Source: Sepiola atlantica
Taxonomy: Eukaryota > Mollusca > Cephalopoda > Sepiida > Sepiolidae
DNA length: 64,000 nucleotides
Direction: 5' to 3'
NCBI GenBank assembly: GCA_963556195.1
Contig: OY744525.1
Coordinates: 61,993,772 to 62,057,771, forward strand
Shown: positions 21,871-33,734 of the stretch, piece by piece
Layout: each line of letters starts with the position of its first letter
Position numbering within the stretch: position 1 is the stretch's first letter
Translations under genes and position numbers: made by a program
Notes under the pieces: generated by a model
What the model was told of the DNA's origin: nothing
Database searches by the model: none
Seen by the model: the letters and a program-made list of their open reading frames with translations, nothing else

Positions 21871-22382
21871 AAAATTACCCACACGACAACACACATGTTC
21901 GAAGTGGAATGTGTCGGCGAGACTTGTTTTCATTTGTGCTCAAGTAAACATCATCAGTCGATCTCGTAAAATGATTTGCTGCGAAATGGAGCAGATTGTT
22001 TGCTAACCAAGTTATTTGCTGGTTCTTATTTGCAGAATGTTGGAAAGACAAGATGAAGTTGAAACATAATGAAGAAGAATACACAAGATATAGATAAATG
22101 ATATATGTATTAAAATTATCCTACAAGAAATGACTTTCAGACTCAGTGTGCTTGCAGTTTAATTAAAAAAACAAAAACTATCTGATACTGTACTTTATGT
22201 TGATTTAGTATGGCAGTATATGTGAAAGTTCCTTTTTAACATCTCGCCAAGAGGGTCCAGTAAATACGCCAACATTCGAAAGAGGACGAAAATTAGCTTT
22301 CCGCCTTTATTCTGCTAAAGTTAAATGCCTGGTGATTAATCAAAGAGAATTGTCTTGCCCAAACAGCTGAGGCCATTTGAGA

Positions 22383-24134
22383 AGACAAAGAGGAGAGTAT
22401 CTATTACGGCAACAGACAAGGGAGAGAGTATCTATTACGGCAACAGACAAGGGGGAGATAATCTATTACGGCAACAGACAAGGGGGAGATAATCTATTAC
22501 GGCAACAGACAAGGGGGAGATAATCTATTACGGCAACAGACAAGGGGGAGATAATCTATTACGGCAACAGACAAGGGGGAGATAATCTATTACGGCAACA
22601 GACAAGGGGGAGGGTATCTATTACGGCAACAGACAAAGGGGAGAGTATCTATTACGGCAACAGACAAGGGGGAGAGTATCTATTACGGCAACAGACAAGG
22701 GAGAGAGTATCTATTACGGCAACAGACAAGGGAGAGAGTATCTATTACGGCAACAGACAAAGGGGAGAGTATCTATTACGGCAACAGACAAAGGGGAGAG
22801 TATCTATTACGGCAACAGACAAGGGGGAGAGTATCTATTACGGCAACAGACAAAGGGGAGAGTATCTATTACGGCAACAGACAAAGGGGAGAGTATCTAT
22901 TAAGGCAACAGACAAGGGGAGAGTATCTATTACGGCAACTGACAAGGGGGATAGTATCTATTACGGCAACAGACAGGGGGAGAGAATCTATTACGGCAAC
23001 AGACAAAGGGGAGAGTATCTATTACGGCAACAGACAAAGGGGAGAGTATCTATTACGGCAACAGACAAAGGGGAGATTATCTATTACGGCAACAGACAAA
23101 GGGGAGATTATCTATTACGGCAACAGACAAGGGGGAGAGTATCTATTACGGCAACAGACAAGGGGGAGAGTATCTATTACGGCAACAGACAAGGGGGAGA
23201 GTATCTATTACGGCAACAGACAAGGGGGAGAGTATCTATTACGGCAACAGACAAGGGGGAGATAATCTATTACGGCAACAGACAAGGGGGAGAGTATCTA
23301 TTACGGCAACAGACAAGGGGGAGAGAATCTATTACGGCAACACACAAAGGGGAGAGTATCTATTACGGCAACAGACAAAGGGGAGAGTATCTATTACGGC
23401 AACAGACAAGGGGGAGAGTATCTATTACGGCAACAGACAAGGGGGAGACTATCTATTACGGCAACAGACAAAGGGGAGAGTATCTATTACGGCAACAGAC
23501 AAAGGGGAGAGTATCTATTACGGCAACAGACAAAGGGGAGAGTATCTATTACGGCAACAGACAAAGGGGAGAGTATCTATTACGGCAACAGACAAGGGAG
23601 AGAGTATCTATTACGGCAACAAACAAAGGGGAGAGTATCTATTACAGCAACAGACAGGGGGAGAGAATCTATTACGGCAACAGACAAAGGGGAGAGTATC
23701 TATTACGGCAACAGACAAAGGGGAGAGTATCTATTACGGCAACAGACAGGGGGAGAGTATCTATTACGGCAACAGACAAAGGGGAGAGTATCTATTACGG
23801 CAACAGACAAAGGGGAGAGTATCTATTACGGCAACAGACAAAGGGGAGAGTATCTATTACGGCAACAGACAAGGGGAGAGTATCTATTACGGCAACAGAC
23901 AGGGGGAGAGAATCTATTACGGCAACAGACAAAGGGGAGAGTATCTATTACGGCAACAGACAGGGGGAGATAATCTATTACGGCAACACAAAGGGGAGAG
24001 TATCTATTACGGCAACAGACAAAGGGGAGAGTATCTATTACGGCAACAGACAAAGGGGAGAGTATCTATTACGGCAACAGACAAGGGGGAGAGTATCTAT
24101 TACGGCAACAGACAAAGGGGGAGAGTATCTATTG
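22383..24134. repeat. 31-bp minisatellite, about 56 copies
   Basis: The unit is CTATTACGGCAACAGACAAA plus GGGGAGAGTAT, 31 bp. Common variants are AGGGGGAGATAAT, AGGGAGAGAGTAT and CAGGGGGAGA (short by 1-2 bp), and they occur in runs of like units. There are no unique spacers. The minus-strand frame at 23,826-24,053 (CCRNRYSP repeats) arises from this array. Confidence 0.97.
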
Positions 24135-24369
24135 GTTTTTTTTTTTTCTTCATTCCATTTCATACTTTGCTGTTTCAAGGAATGGTGTCACGCCACCAGA
24201 ATATGTCTTTCATCACATCGTTATTTAGCTTGTTTGGGTTTCTACTATTACTATAGTTCTCTTTTAGAATTCAGTAGTATATTCGTTTTTTATGACATGG
24301 TCAGATCATTAGTAATAACTGGATAATCATTACCTCAAATTTTTTTTTATACTAATGCTTCACCACTTA

Positions 24370-25290
24370 CCGAGGCCAAAAGCCACTCGAAGGTAAGGGT
24401 TAGTGAGATTATCAGTTGCATGATAGAACAATACTATGAAAGGATTGAGAATGAGATTCGATTAATTTAGAAGACTCGACAGATATTTGTCGACATCGGA
24501 CTTGAAAACGACCATGTTGTAGTCTGTAAAGAAGCAGTCTTGCAGGGATGTGATCCATAAGTGGAAAGTTCCCGGAAATAAACTGTTCATGGAAGTTCTG
24601 TTTGATTTTAGGTCCACAGATGAAGAAAGAGTTCTTGCAGTGGTTTTAGCAAAACAAATTCTTGCCAATAAAATATTACGGAAGGGGGGAGCAGAGGTTA
24701 GAGCTCAGTCGAGCACCTACCAGGGAAATATCGATATAGTAGAGAAAAACATCTCTTCTGTGTGAAATGGGCTGTAAAGAGAAAAGATCATCTCTCACTA
24801 GATTGCAAAGTCGATTTTGTACTCTGCCGAAGCAGGAAAGACTGTTCTAAGGGGCACATCCCCAAATTTGACAGCATTATTCCATCTTGTGCCATACCTG
24901 ACTCTTATACGGGGAGAGAGGATTGCATCAAGAATCAGATACTTTCTGGAGCAGTAGAATGATTCAACCCTTTTTTCCAATGACTTTAGCAACAGACTTG
25001 ATACGAGTCTTCCATTTCAGGTCTGGAGGGAAAGTGAGTCCTAGGAGCTTGTCAAAACAAGCGACTTCCTCAAGGAGAGAGCCATTCATTTCAACTGAGG
25101 CAAAATAAGGATTGGAGCGCTGGTGGTGAAAGGAGAGAAGCTTGGTTTGGCGCTGTAAAAGCTAACAACTTTTTTCTCATCACACCACTTGCTCCAGATC
25201 GGCGAAGCAAGAATCGATGAGGTGTTGATCATGAATGCTCTTCGAAGTGTTGCCATAGACAGTTGTGCGATCTGGTCTCATAAAGGATGT
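24370..25290 (-). pseudogene. LINE relic (CR1/Jockey-like ORF2 C-terminal part)
   Basis: Minus-strand translations, with frameshifts, include TKLLSFHHQRSNPYFASVEM, NGSLLEEVACFDKLLGLTFP, DLKWKTRIKSVAK. Further on comes a C-terminal segment with LWITSLQDCFFTDYNMVVFK and SDVDKYLSSLL, the usual 'WN-LP...FK-LD' end of CR1/Jockey-type ORF2. The RT catalytic core is missing. The copy at 56,570-56,975 overlaps the first part. The 3' end, near 24,370, has the GGTAAGGGTTAGTGAGAT block shared (same orientation) with 38,213 and 43,450. Confidence 0.8.
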
Positions 25291-25899
25291 CTATATTAAA
25301 CACTTATTAATACAGCCGTCTATGTAACGTTATAGCAACTTCATTTTAATAGCTCAGTAATTTTTTAATTGAATCAGATGTAGATTTTATTACTTTATGA
25401 CGAGAGAAGGACTTAACTGTTCTTTAAGATGCTAATAACATGAGGTCTTAAGTCGCTCTATTCTGCTTCTGCCAAATTCTAACCGACTTCAAATCCTTCT
25501 AGTTTAATAAAAAAAGTTCTTCTATGGCCAAGTACTTTTGCGTTGAGTGAATTCCTCGTACATTAGCCTCCCCTGTAGACATTCATTCGGTTATTTTGAG
25601 TTTGCCTCAATTTGTTGTCTATCTCAAGATAGAGTTCTGCTAACACATCTGGGGTGGGGGGCGCTCAGAGCACCCTTTCCTGCCTTGACAGAGTAGAAAA
25701 CCAACTTCGAAATCTAGTGGGGTGAGATGTCCTCTTCTCTTCTCTACCGTCCCTTTCTCGCAAAAAAAAAGGTTGTTTGTATGTCTCTATCATTGTTTTC
25801 ATGGTAGTTGCCGGACTTAGCCCCAATCTCTGCCCCCCTCCTCCATAAAACATTCACAACAAAAACTCAACTAAATAATTTCCCTTCCTTCTGAGTCCG

Positions 25900-26190
25900 T
25901 AAAACTAAATGGAACTTCCATAAGCAAAATTTCTTTACAGGAATCATCAGTCTGTGGAACATAATACAACAGGACTGCTTCCCAGCTGACTACAACATGG
26001 TCGTTTTCAAGTCCAATGTTAACAAATACTAGTCGAACCGTCCTCTTAAATAATCAAATTATGCCAAGTCTCAACTATTGTTACGAATCCTCAAGGTGTT
26101 GTCTCACCATCCACCTGACAAACTCATTAAGCCTTATCCTCGAGTGGCCTTTTGACCTTGATCAGTGGTGACTCGTTAGTACAGGAATAA
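25900..26190 (+). pseudogene. LINE 3' end (same family)
   Basis: Plus-strand reading gives FHKQNFFTGIISLWNIIQQD then CFPADYNMVVFKSNVNKY, followed by CTCATTAAGCCTTATCCTCG and GTGGCC-TTT-GACCTTGAT. This 3' UTR series is also present at 38,090-38,150. The tail is an A-run at about 26,188-26,200. Confidence 0.8.
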
Positions 26191-26504
26191 AAAAAAAATC
26201 TTTAACAAACTAAAATATTAAAAGAAAAAAGTCAGTAGACAATCAGTCATAATAATCATAGCCAAACTAGGATGCAGTGACCAGATTACATTATCATTGA
26301 CAAAACACTTGAGAGAATATGAAACAAAACAATTAGGCTCGATAAACATTAACTATCCGTGTCGTTGCTTGCATGAATGAAAGGAATTTTCGCAATAGAA
26401 ATGAATATTACTATCACTAAGTAGAGGGTTGAATTCAATATTTTTCTTTCTTTTTTGTTTTAACAGATTTGTCATTCAACTTTCTAACTAGGCGCATCTT
26501 TAGT

Positions 26505-27110
26505 AGTGTTATGATATTGTTTGATGTTATGTCCATTATCATAAAACCTTAGTATTGTGTCCTTATTTAATGTTATGCCTATTATCATAGTAATAAACCG
26601 TTATTAATGGCATGGTCATGGTTAATGCTATGTCTATTATCATAGTAACAAACCGTTATTAGTGGCATGGTCATGTTTAATGTTATGTCTATTACCATAG
26701 TAATAAACCGTTATTAGTGGCATGGTCATGTTTAATGTTATGTCTATTATCATAGTAATAAACCGTTATTAGTGGCATGGTAATGTTTAATGCTATGTCT
26801 ATTATCATAGTAACAAACCGTTATTAGTGGCATGGTAATGTTTAATGCTATGTCTATTATCATAGTAACAAACCGTTATTAGTGGCATGGTCATGTTTAA
26901 TGTTATGTCTATTATCATAGTAATAAACCGTTATTAGTGGCATGGTAATGTTTAATGCTATGTCTATTATCATAGTAACAAACCGTTATTAGTGGCATGG
27001 TCATGTTTAATGTTATGTCTATTATCATAGTAATAAACCGTTATTAGTGTTATGGCAATGTTTAATGTTATGTCTATTATCATAGTAACAAAACTGTATT
27101 AATAACATGG
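26505..27110 (+). repeat. 55-bp minisatellite, about 10 copies
   Basis: The unit reads TATTATCATAGTAA(T/C)AAACC, GTTATTAGTGGCATGG, T(C/A)ATGTTTAATG(T/C)TATGTC. The period is 55 bp, checked between 26,641 and 26,696. Edge units are more diverged, and one or two decayed units appear again at 27,345-27,430. The GGTCATG/GGTAATG variants alternate. Confidence 0.93.
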
Positions 27111-27439
27111 CTGTTCTTTTAAGTACAGTTTAGTTTTGATTGTTAAATATTTGAACAAGCCAAGTGTAAATTAATTGCCAATGACTGTCTATCTGTAGAA
27201 TTCACCTTTTCTAAATATTCATTCAGGAGGAAGAACATAAATTATATGAACTCTTATCTTAGATGGAGGGTTAGAAGTTAACACTAAAGACGGCCAGCAT
27301 TTTCACTTAACACAATGTAATAATGTTAAATGCTGTCAAATAGGTATTATACTAGTAATAAACGTTAGCAATGTTATAGCTATGTTTAGTGTTATGTATT
27401 ATCATAGTAACAAAACGATATTAGTGATATGGCCTTGTT

Positions 27440-28270
27440 TTATTGGCCGTATGCTTTTTTTATCACTCTTGGTTAAGTAATTCTCTATGGTGTTATGAAG
27501 TATCATCAGAGGGCAGAATAGGCGCCTACCTAATATTTGTTAGATTAGGATTATACTTTAAACAAAGCTATGCTGAGTAATAAAAAAAAAAGTAAAGTAT
27601 TCTTGCAGCTGATTACCTCCCCTGGAGCCAAACTCTTTAAAGGTTAGAGAACAATCGTGCTAATTATGAGGTTTTAAAAACCATTCAATGCGAACTTGAA
27701 CGAGAACGTCTGAAAAGTGAGAGGCATTAAATTATGTAGATGACCTGAAGGCAACCGGGAGACTCACTGGTTATTAATTAGTGTCGAAAAGTAAATTTTA
27801 AATTTTCCATTTTCTGTGGTCTGGCAAGAATAAGATGATGAGCTGCAGACAAAAAGTAAAGAACCCGAAGAAAAAGAAGTATGGTTTGGAGGGGAAAATA
27901 GAGAGAAAAAAAGAAAAGCATGTGTTAAATAAATGAAAAAAAAAAAAAAAAAGAATTAAAAGAGAAATATTTAAAAGTGAAGATAAAATTGCAATTTAAA
28001 GATACTGCTAAACCATGCATGGTGCAATTTGACATTAATAATCCCAAATCCAACATGGCGGCCAAGTGTTAAAAAGTGCACAAACTGGAGCTTACACACA
28101 AAAGATAGAAAATACATGGAATATGGTAAAGAAATTATTGCAGAGATCGAAGACAAAAAAAAATTGTATAATAGTTACTTTCACGAATATATGAGCCCCG
28201 CATCCAAAAAATACCTACATAATGCAGAAGATACATTAAGAAAATTTCTAGCACATAGTAAGTGTTGTCT
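27440..28270. other. Unassigned sequence with a YY1-like site
   Basis: No gene recognised. CCAACATGGCGGCC at about 28,048-28,061 fits the animal YY1 consensus (AANATGGCGGC). The 103-codon frame at 28,029-28,340 runs into SINE sequence and is not supported. Confidence 0.35.
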
Positions 28271-28271
28271 G

Positions 28272-28540
28272 TATCAGTCGAGGATACGTCGTCGACAATC
28301 AGTCCAACAATGGCTTTGTTGCTTTCAGGCTGAGGTATAGTTCTGTTCAGTCCTAGGGGGTCCACCCTCCTAGGTTTTACCTTCTCTTTGAGAAGAGGTT
28401 AGTTTATTGCTAATCGCTTGAGGCGCTCCTACCATGGAATGCCGACTGGGCTGCTCAGGCCTTTTTGGAGGCTAGAAAGCACTTCATCTAATGTGCTGGC
28501 TTTTCAAAAAGCCCACCTGACTTGGTGTCTGACCTAAATG
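28272..28540 (+). mobile_element. U2-headed SINE family, variant head
   Basis: The body matches the family: GGGGGTCCACCCTCCTAGG, CTCTTTGAGAAGAGGTTAG, TTTATTGCTAATCGCTTGAG, ATGCCGACTGGGCTGCTCAG and GTGCTGGCTTTTCAAAAAGC. The start TCGAGGATACGTCGTCGACA also opens the copy at 60,672, so a second head type exists that is not the U2 segment. Confidence 0.75.
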
Positions 28541-29600
28541 AATATTTTTGATGTTTCTTGGACGAGTAAAGGGTCTAAACCCAAACGAACCTAACCAAAG
28601 CCCTAACCGTAACAGACGAATAGAACATAATTCTAACAACAAAAAACATCCTCTTTAACCCCAGTATTAACCCTAAGTACATGGTGACGGTCGTGAATAT
28701 TTATTTATGTTTCTTTTTAGATAAATACATTTTAATTGGATCTTTAAAATATTTTCTTTTTTCGTAATGTTTTGGCTGATAGCTATTTCTAAATTGGGCG
28801 TATTAAACGGAAAAGTTTCTCTATACCTTTATAAAAGCCATTTTTTTTCTTCTTTTCTACATATTTATCTGAGAGATGGATCCAAGTATAGGCAAATGTG
28901 CTATGGTTCCTCATTCCCCAGAAATTACCATATATTTTTCCAGAAAACTTTTTCCAGGCGTAAAAAAACAAAAACAAAACAAAAACAAAAAAAAACAATA
29001 CAGCTTCAACATCTGAATAGTAAGAAGCATTATCCTCACCAAAGTAGAAAATAGTTCTATCTATTTACCGAATGACAGTTATGCAAACAGTATGTCGAGT
29101 AATTAATAAATAAATGCATTGCTATTGTCATTAAATAAAGAATGCCCTTAAAATTAAAATAATCTAGAAACAACTTTATTACTGAGTAATTATTACTGAG
29201 CAAATGTTCAAAATAACATAGTATTCGAAGCCCAAATAAGATCCCCATCGATACTGGCTCATACGAGGAATGGTGTACTTTCTCCTAGTGATGCTACCTG
29301 AAGTACCAACACTAAACTGGACACTCCATCAGATCAGATAGATTCTTGTCCTGGAATCTAGAAAGACCAAACAAAAAACACAAGAAAAATAAACTATAAA
29401 CATAGTTGAGTGGTTCATATTCTTCTTCACGACTTTACTCACTCAAGGTTTAAGAGGTAGGGAAGAGCCTTAAATAAACATATGAATATATATGTATCTT
29501 GAAGAAATCAAGTGTTAGCCCCAGGAAACCCTCACTCTTGATTTCTGAGTACTAACTGAACTAAAATGAAAAATAAAGAGTAATAACTGAATATATCCTA
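28541..29600. other. Unassigned AT-rich sequence
   Basis: I see no supported gene or named repeat. The frames at 28,767-29,054 and 28,789-28,998 oppose each other and are lysine- or phenylalanine-rich noise. Confidence 0.4.
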
Positions 29601-29608
29601 TAATAGCT

Positions 29609-29611
<3 letters not shown>

Positions 29612-29652
<41 letters not shown>
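29612..29652. repeat. (AT)n microsatellite on the tail side of a hammerhead-bearing end
   Basis: Perfect TA array next to TGAAAATATATTTATGACAA, the tail of the minus-strand module. Confidence 0.9.
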
Positions 29653-29656
<4 letters not shown>

Positions 29657-29671
29657 ATATATTTATGACAA

Positions 29672-29731
29672 TTAAGCTACACAGAGGCTCCCGCGTTTCA
29701 TCCCCGGGGGGGGGGGGATCTTCAGGCCAGT
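29672..29731 (-). ncRNA. Hammerhead-ribozyme-like motif
   Basis: Minus strand: GGC, CTGAAGA, stem II TCCCC/GGGGA with an expanded poly-C loop, T, GAAA, stem III ACGC/GTGT (one G-U) around a 10-nt loop, U-A, then GCT closing stem I. The long C/G homopolymer lies inside the stem II loop. The extra T before GAAA leaves the stem II closing position unpaired or non-canonical. Confidence 0.5.
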
Positions 29732-30194
29732 ACATGTAGAAATTTAGACGACCTGTGTAGATTATGTCTGAATGAAAAATTTGAAATCCTAAACTTTAAA
29801 GACCCCCAAAATCTATTAAACTGTAGAAGTGAGATAGCAAACAGCTGCCTACACAGAAATAAATTTACCTTAGGCTTACAATAAATAAATAATTTAAAAA
29901 AAATTCTTTTAATTAAAAATAAACAAAAAACTAACAATTTAAAAATTAAAACCTAAATAAAAATACAAAGAACCACATGATAAAATAAATTCACCCATTA
30001 TATTGACACAACAAAGAAACAGGATATAGGCCAATCTATAGAAAACAACAAAAGAATAGGATATAGGAAGTAACATTAACTAAACCTTTGTTCGTGAGAA
30101 GCCCAACGATTGGCTGAGAGAACAACAAAGAATCTGATTGGTTAACTAGCTAGCCTGTATATAAAAACACCCGGCAAAAATAACTCCATGCATT

Positions 30195-30251
30195 TTAGCC
30201 TGAATATCCCCCCCCCCGGGGATGAAATGCGGGAGCCTCTGTGTAGCTTAA
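30195..30251 (+). ncRNA. Hammerhead-ribozyme-like motif (core mutated)
   Basis: Plus strand: AGC, CTGAATA (a G-to-T change from CTGAAGA), stem II with poly-C, GAAA, ATGC...GTGT, U-A, GCTTAA. It is the sister of the 29,672 motif. The core change at the invariant G should inactivate it. Confidence 0.5.
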
Positions 30252-30378
30252 TTGCCATAAATATATTTTCATAGCTTACTACCTAGCTCTACTTGCGTAT
30301 CGAGCACTGTTGAAGTAAATACTGAAAATTGATACATAAAAAAATATATCTTCTTATAAAATTTTATGTGGATTCATG

Positions 30379-30400
30379 ATATATATATATATATATATAT
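30379..30400. repeat. (AT)n microsatellite
   Basis: AT array about 100 bp beyond the outward end of the 29.65-30.28 kb element. Confidence 0.85.
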
Positions 30401-30489
30401 TAACGTAGTTCACCCCTAACAAGGCAGGCCGCCACTGTAGACGTAAGGGCTACTGAGAAGAAAGAAAAGGGGAGAAGGTTGGGGGGGGG

Positions 30490-30777
30490 TCAACCTAAAT
30501 TGGGATCTGCGCAGCGAGATGTCTTTACATTAATTTTAAATTTCTGCATGTCAGTACTGTCGGGGAAACAGGAGGAAGGGAGGGAGTTCCAGAGGCCATC
30601 AGCACGAGGAAAAAAGCTATCCGAGTAGAAAGCTCTCCGGCATCTGGGAACCTCCACAGTGAATGGATGGGATTTAGTTGATTGTCGAGTTGGTCTAGTG
30701 AATTTACGTCGAGGGGGCACCAGAGTAGCTAATTCGTCGGAGCATGATCCATTGAAGTATTTGTAAAACAAGCACAA
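30490..30777 (-). pseudogene. LINE ORF2 C-terminal fragment
   Basis: An open 95-codon frame includes RRCRRAFYSDSFFPRADGLW, NSLPSSCFPDSTDMQKFKIN and VKTSRCADPNLG. The F(F)-R-...-LWNSLP...FK signature marks the end of a non-LTR retrotransposon ORF2. The frame is open but has no upstream RT domain, so it is a 5'-truncated insertion and relatively young compared with the other relics. Confidence 0.85.
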
Positions 30778-30809
30778 GGATGCTACATTGTGGCGATGGG
30801 ACCGGGACT

Positions 30810-30811
<2 letters not shown>

Positions 30812-30851
<40 letters not shown>

Positions 30852-30874
30852 CATACATACATACACACACACAC
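30812..30874. repeat. Compound (AT)n(ATAC)n(AC)n microsatellite
   Basis: The TA run passes into TACA and CA repeats. It ends at a hairpin (CTGGCTTTGCCAG) that may be the 3' end of a minus-strand Helitron related to the one at 9,294. Confidence 0.85.
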
Positions 30875-32845
30875 TATCTGGCTTTGCCAGCTCCAAAGTT
30901 CGCTACTTGAAATACTCGAAACTAAAAATTTTAAATAATAAACATTTTATGCATAAGTTTTTTGTAAACAAGAGACAACAACTTCCTCATTTATTCGTAT
31001 AAATATGAACATTTTTGTAATTTTGATAAAAAATTTATTTATCTTTTAAATACGACTGTAAAGAAATGAAAGAAATCAATTTGCCTAAGCGATGTTGAGT
31101 GAGGGATAAATGCTCTTCTCTTTTCAACTTACAATTTAGAAACAGATAACTTGTTGAAAACCGAGTCAGTTCCCCTAAAGGCCGGAAAGAAACATAAATA
31201 TAATTTAAAAACAATAAAAAAGATGTTGCATAGCTGTGTGTGTGAGAGAGAGAGATAGAGAGAGACGTTGATTAATAGTCATTTTCCTAATAAATCCATG
31301 TTCTTTAATTATTCTCATAAAATATTACTATAGTTGGCCAAACCTATACTCAATTTCTATATCTTTTAATGAAGATTTATCCTATGCTATGAACAGATCA
31401 AAAGTTCTGGAGTTTTACTGCATTTTAAAAAGTTGTGTTTCTGTGTTTTGTTTTATGACATAGCAACTCTTTTTTAGCTTATTTAATGTCGAATTAATTC
31501 ATGTTGGTAGAATTTTTTGTGCTTCAAATTTTTAATATCTTCAAATATTTATAGATTAATTTTGTATGACTATATATTTGAAAATCAATTGTCTGTAAAT
31601 GATAGATTCTATTTCATTCCTAGACGCGATCTTAACAGGTACTACCATTCCGAATCAGAGTGAACCATAGAGTAATGGCAATTAAGAGGTGCCTCCACAC
31701 TTTCCAAAGCTCCAAAATTAGGGCCATATCACTAGATGTTTTAAAACAAGGTCACACTGCTAGCTATCATAAAAAAACTGTCTGATAAACGCAGTGCCAG
31801 TTTTTGTTAAAGTTAGACCATGTCCGATGGCTTTGAAAGACCAACAAGAAAGAGGATAACACCTTATTCTAACTCCAACACATGCATTGATCGATCTTTT
31901 TTTCTTTTTTTAAACTTCCGGCCAGGAGAGCACACTCTCTAACATTGACCAGAATAAATCCAAGGGAGATAACTTGGATAATTCTGTTGCTAATTCTCTA
32001 TAAATTAATACACAATTCAGTGAGTACATTTGCCAATATTTGCAAATATTTGCCAATATTTGTATTCAGTATAAAAGATGCAGTAAGAAAACTGGTTAGG
32101 GCTGAGTGGTGGAAAATATGAAAGAGAACTAAAAAGGAGAGACTTGGGTTTCAAAGGGAAATTATCATTGCTTCTTCGAATGAAAAGATAAGGAAAATGT
32201 ATCTAATTGAACCTAAAGAATAATATCCGTCGTACTGGTGGAGTCATTAAAAAATAAATCTATAAAAATAAGAACAAAATAAATATTGATTAATTTTAGG
32301 AAGAAGCTTTATTTCTTCCGGGTAAATTTTATTTTTATATTTAAAATAGGTTTTCAGGGCTTTTTGGTTTTTATCAAAATTTCTTTTCGATAATGTAAAA
32401 ATAATCAGTGTATAATCGATAAGTAATCACAAGAAATGTTTTAAAATGCTGCGATCAAAAATTTAATCGACCAAATAAAACTGAATGCTCTTATTGTCAC
32501 GGGCTGCGGCAAGAAAATGTCTGGTGATGCTCAGGGCAAATCTAGATAGTATGCACCCCGTAAGACTCAAGTATATTGTAAAATATTAGGAGAAAAGAAT
32601 ATATATTTTGAATTATAGATGAACACAGCAGGAAATAAACGATCCGTTCGATTTTAATATAAATCAATCAAAGACGAGAATTGACCAAGAAAATGCAGGA
32701 GCAAACATCCACGTCTGCTTCTTGATTTTTTTCTCATGGTTGCACCTTGATTGATGAACATCATGTACATCTGTAGGGGATGCCAGATAGAGATACTTCT
32801 TGGTACTGCTCGTCTGGGATTAGTGAACATTGGTTAGATATAGCC
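30875..32845. other. Unassigned; possible Helitron terminus and dispersed repeat
   Basis: The minus strand ends GGAGCTGGCAAAGCCAGATAG|T at about 30,874, like the 9.29 kb terminus. I cannot locate its 5' end. The 31,440-31,600 block matches 11,105-11,240. The rest shows nothing recognisable. Confidence 0.35.
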
Positions 32846-32848
32846 ACA

Positions 32849-32880
32849 CTGATGAGTCTTCAAAAGACTCAACATGTCTG
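32849..32880 (+). ncRNA. Hammerhead-ribozyme-like fragment
   Basis: CTGATGA is followed by stem II GTCTT-CAA-AAGAC (five perfect pairs), then TCAA where GAAA is expected, then CATG and UC. Stem II and CTGATGA are fully canonical, but the second core strand is mutated. The upstream GATATAGCCACA is shared with 33,828-33,842. The SINE tail is cut at 32,900 by a Helitron. Confidence 0.5.
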
Positions 32881-32900
32881 CGGATGTTAATATTAATAAA

Positions 32901-33560
32901 TCTATTTATAAATATACAACTCAATGTTTGTGTATGTGATGTTTGTGTGTTCCCTATAGAAAGAAAGGTTAGAGAATCTACATAAAATCTAAAAGTATAT
33001 TCTTATGTAAAATTTACCGGGGAGGACAATGGTCGTGTTTCTGAATCTCTAGGTGCACCCCTAACGGAGCTAATGAAGGCGAAACCCCTTTAAAACTTCA
33101 AATATATCCTATTTTTATGAAATTTAAATCATATGCACAAAATTTTCTGGGGAAGACAATGAGCGTGGTTCCGAATTTCTAAGTGCCCTCCTAATGTAAG
33201 GGAGCTATAGCGACCGAAGCTCCTTTGAAACTTCAAATGTATCCTATTTTGATGAAATTGATATATGTATAAAATTCTCCAGGGCAGACAATAGAAGTGG
33301 CCCTGAATCTGTACATGCCTCCATCTCTAAGTAACCCATGCGGGCAGAACCCTCTTAAAACTTCAAATATGTATTTTTGATTTTAATGAAATCTAAACCA
33401 TATGTATAAAACATAAATTCAGAGAGTTTTCCAAGATTTCAGCTTCTTCCGACTATATTAGGGGGCGAAACCACGGAAGGACTATGATGTTATGAGCTTA
33501 GTTTAAAAAGTACATAGGGATTCTCATTCAATTCCAAGCAACACCGGGTCTTCCTGCAAG
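32901..33560 (+). mobile_element. Mini-Helitron (660 bp)
   Basis: Begins TCTATTTATAAATATACAAC after A and ends ...CACCGGGTCTTCCTGCAAG before T, so insertion was between A and T. The 3' end aligns with the textbook end at 54,888 (GCAACGTCGGGTCTTTCTAC then TAG); here CTAG has become CAAG. The interior has three tandem modules of about 115-120 bp, each with a GGACAATG-GT-CTGAATCT-like part and a CTT-AAAACTTCAAAT part. There is no Rep/helicase coding. Confidence 0.8.
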
Positions 33561-33567
33561 TACATAA

Positions 33568-33584
33568 TATATATATATATATAT
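33568..33584. repeat. (AT)n microsatellite
   Basis: Short AT array a few bases after the Helitron 3' end. Confidence 0.8.
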
Positions 33585-33734
33585 TCGCTCCCCTACAAGT
33601 GAACAGTCTGATGTAAGAAAAATACAGTTTCTACCTAAGCTAATATGCGAGATTCTTCCCTGAACAGAATTGAATCCTCTACTGAAACCGATTACCATAA
33701 TTAAATACAGTAAAATTTCTCATACATTATACCA

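Larger units (their letters stand above)
29653..30284. mobile_element. Element with inverted ends, each holding an outward-facing hammerhead-like motif
   Basis: The left end, read outward on the minus strand, and the right end, read outward on the plus strand, share a block of about 80 bp: GGGGATGAAA(C/T)GCGGGAGC, CTCTGTGTAGCTTAATTG, CATAAATATATTTTCATA. Each end carries the ribozyme-like module. The interior (29,735-30,195) includes AGCCAACGATTGGCTGAGAG and TTGGTTAACTAGCTAGCC on the right side, shared in inverse with the element at 17,205-17,450. It may be two elements inserted in opposite directions rather than one unit. Confidence 0.6.

Noticed and set aside
23826..24053. 75-codon cysteine-rich repeat protein
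   Set aside because: The reading frame exists only because of small unit-length changes in the 31-bp array.
22383..24134. CRISPR-like array
   Set aside because: The 31-bp units are contiguous with no unique spacers, and the rest of the window is eukaryotic in character. It is a minisatellite.
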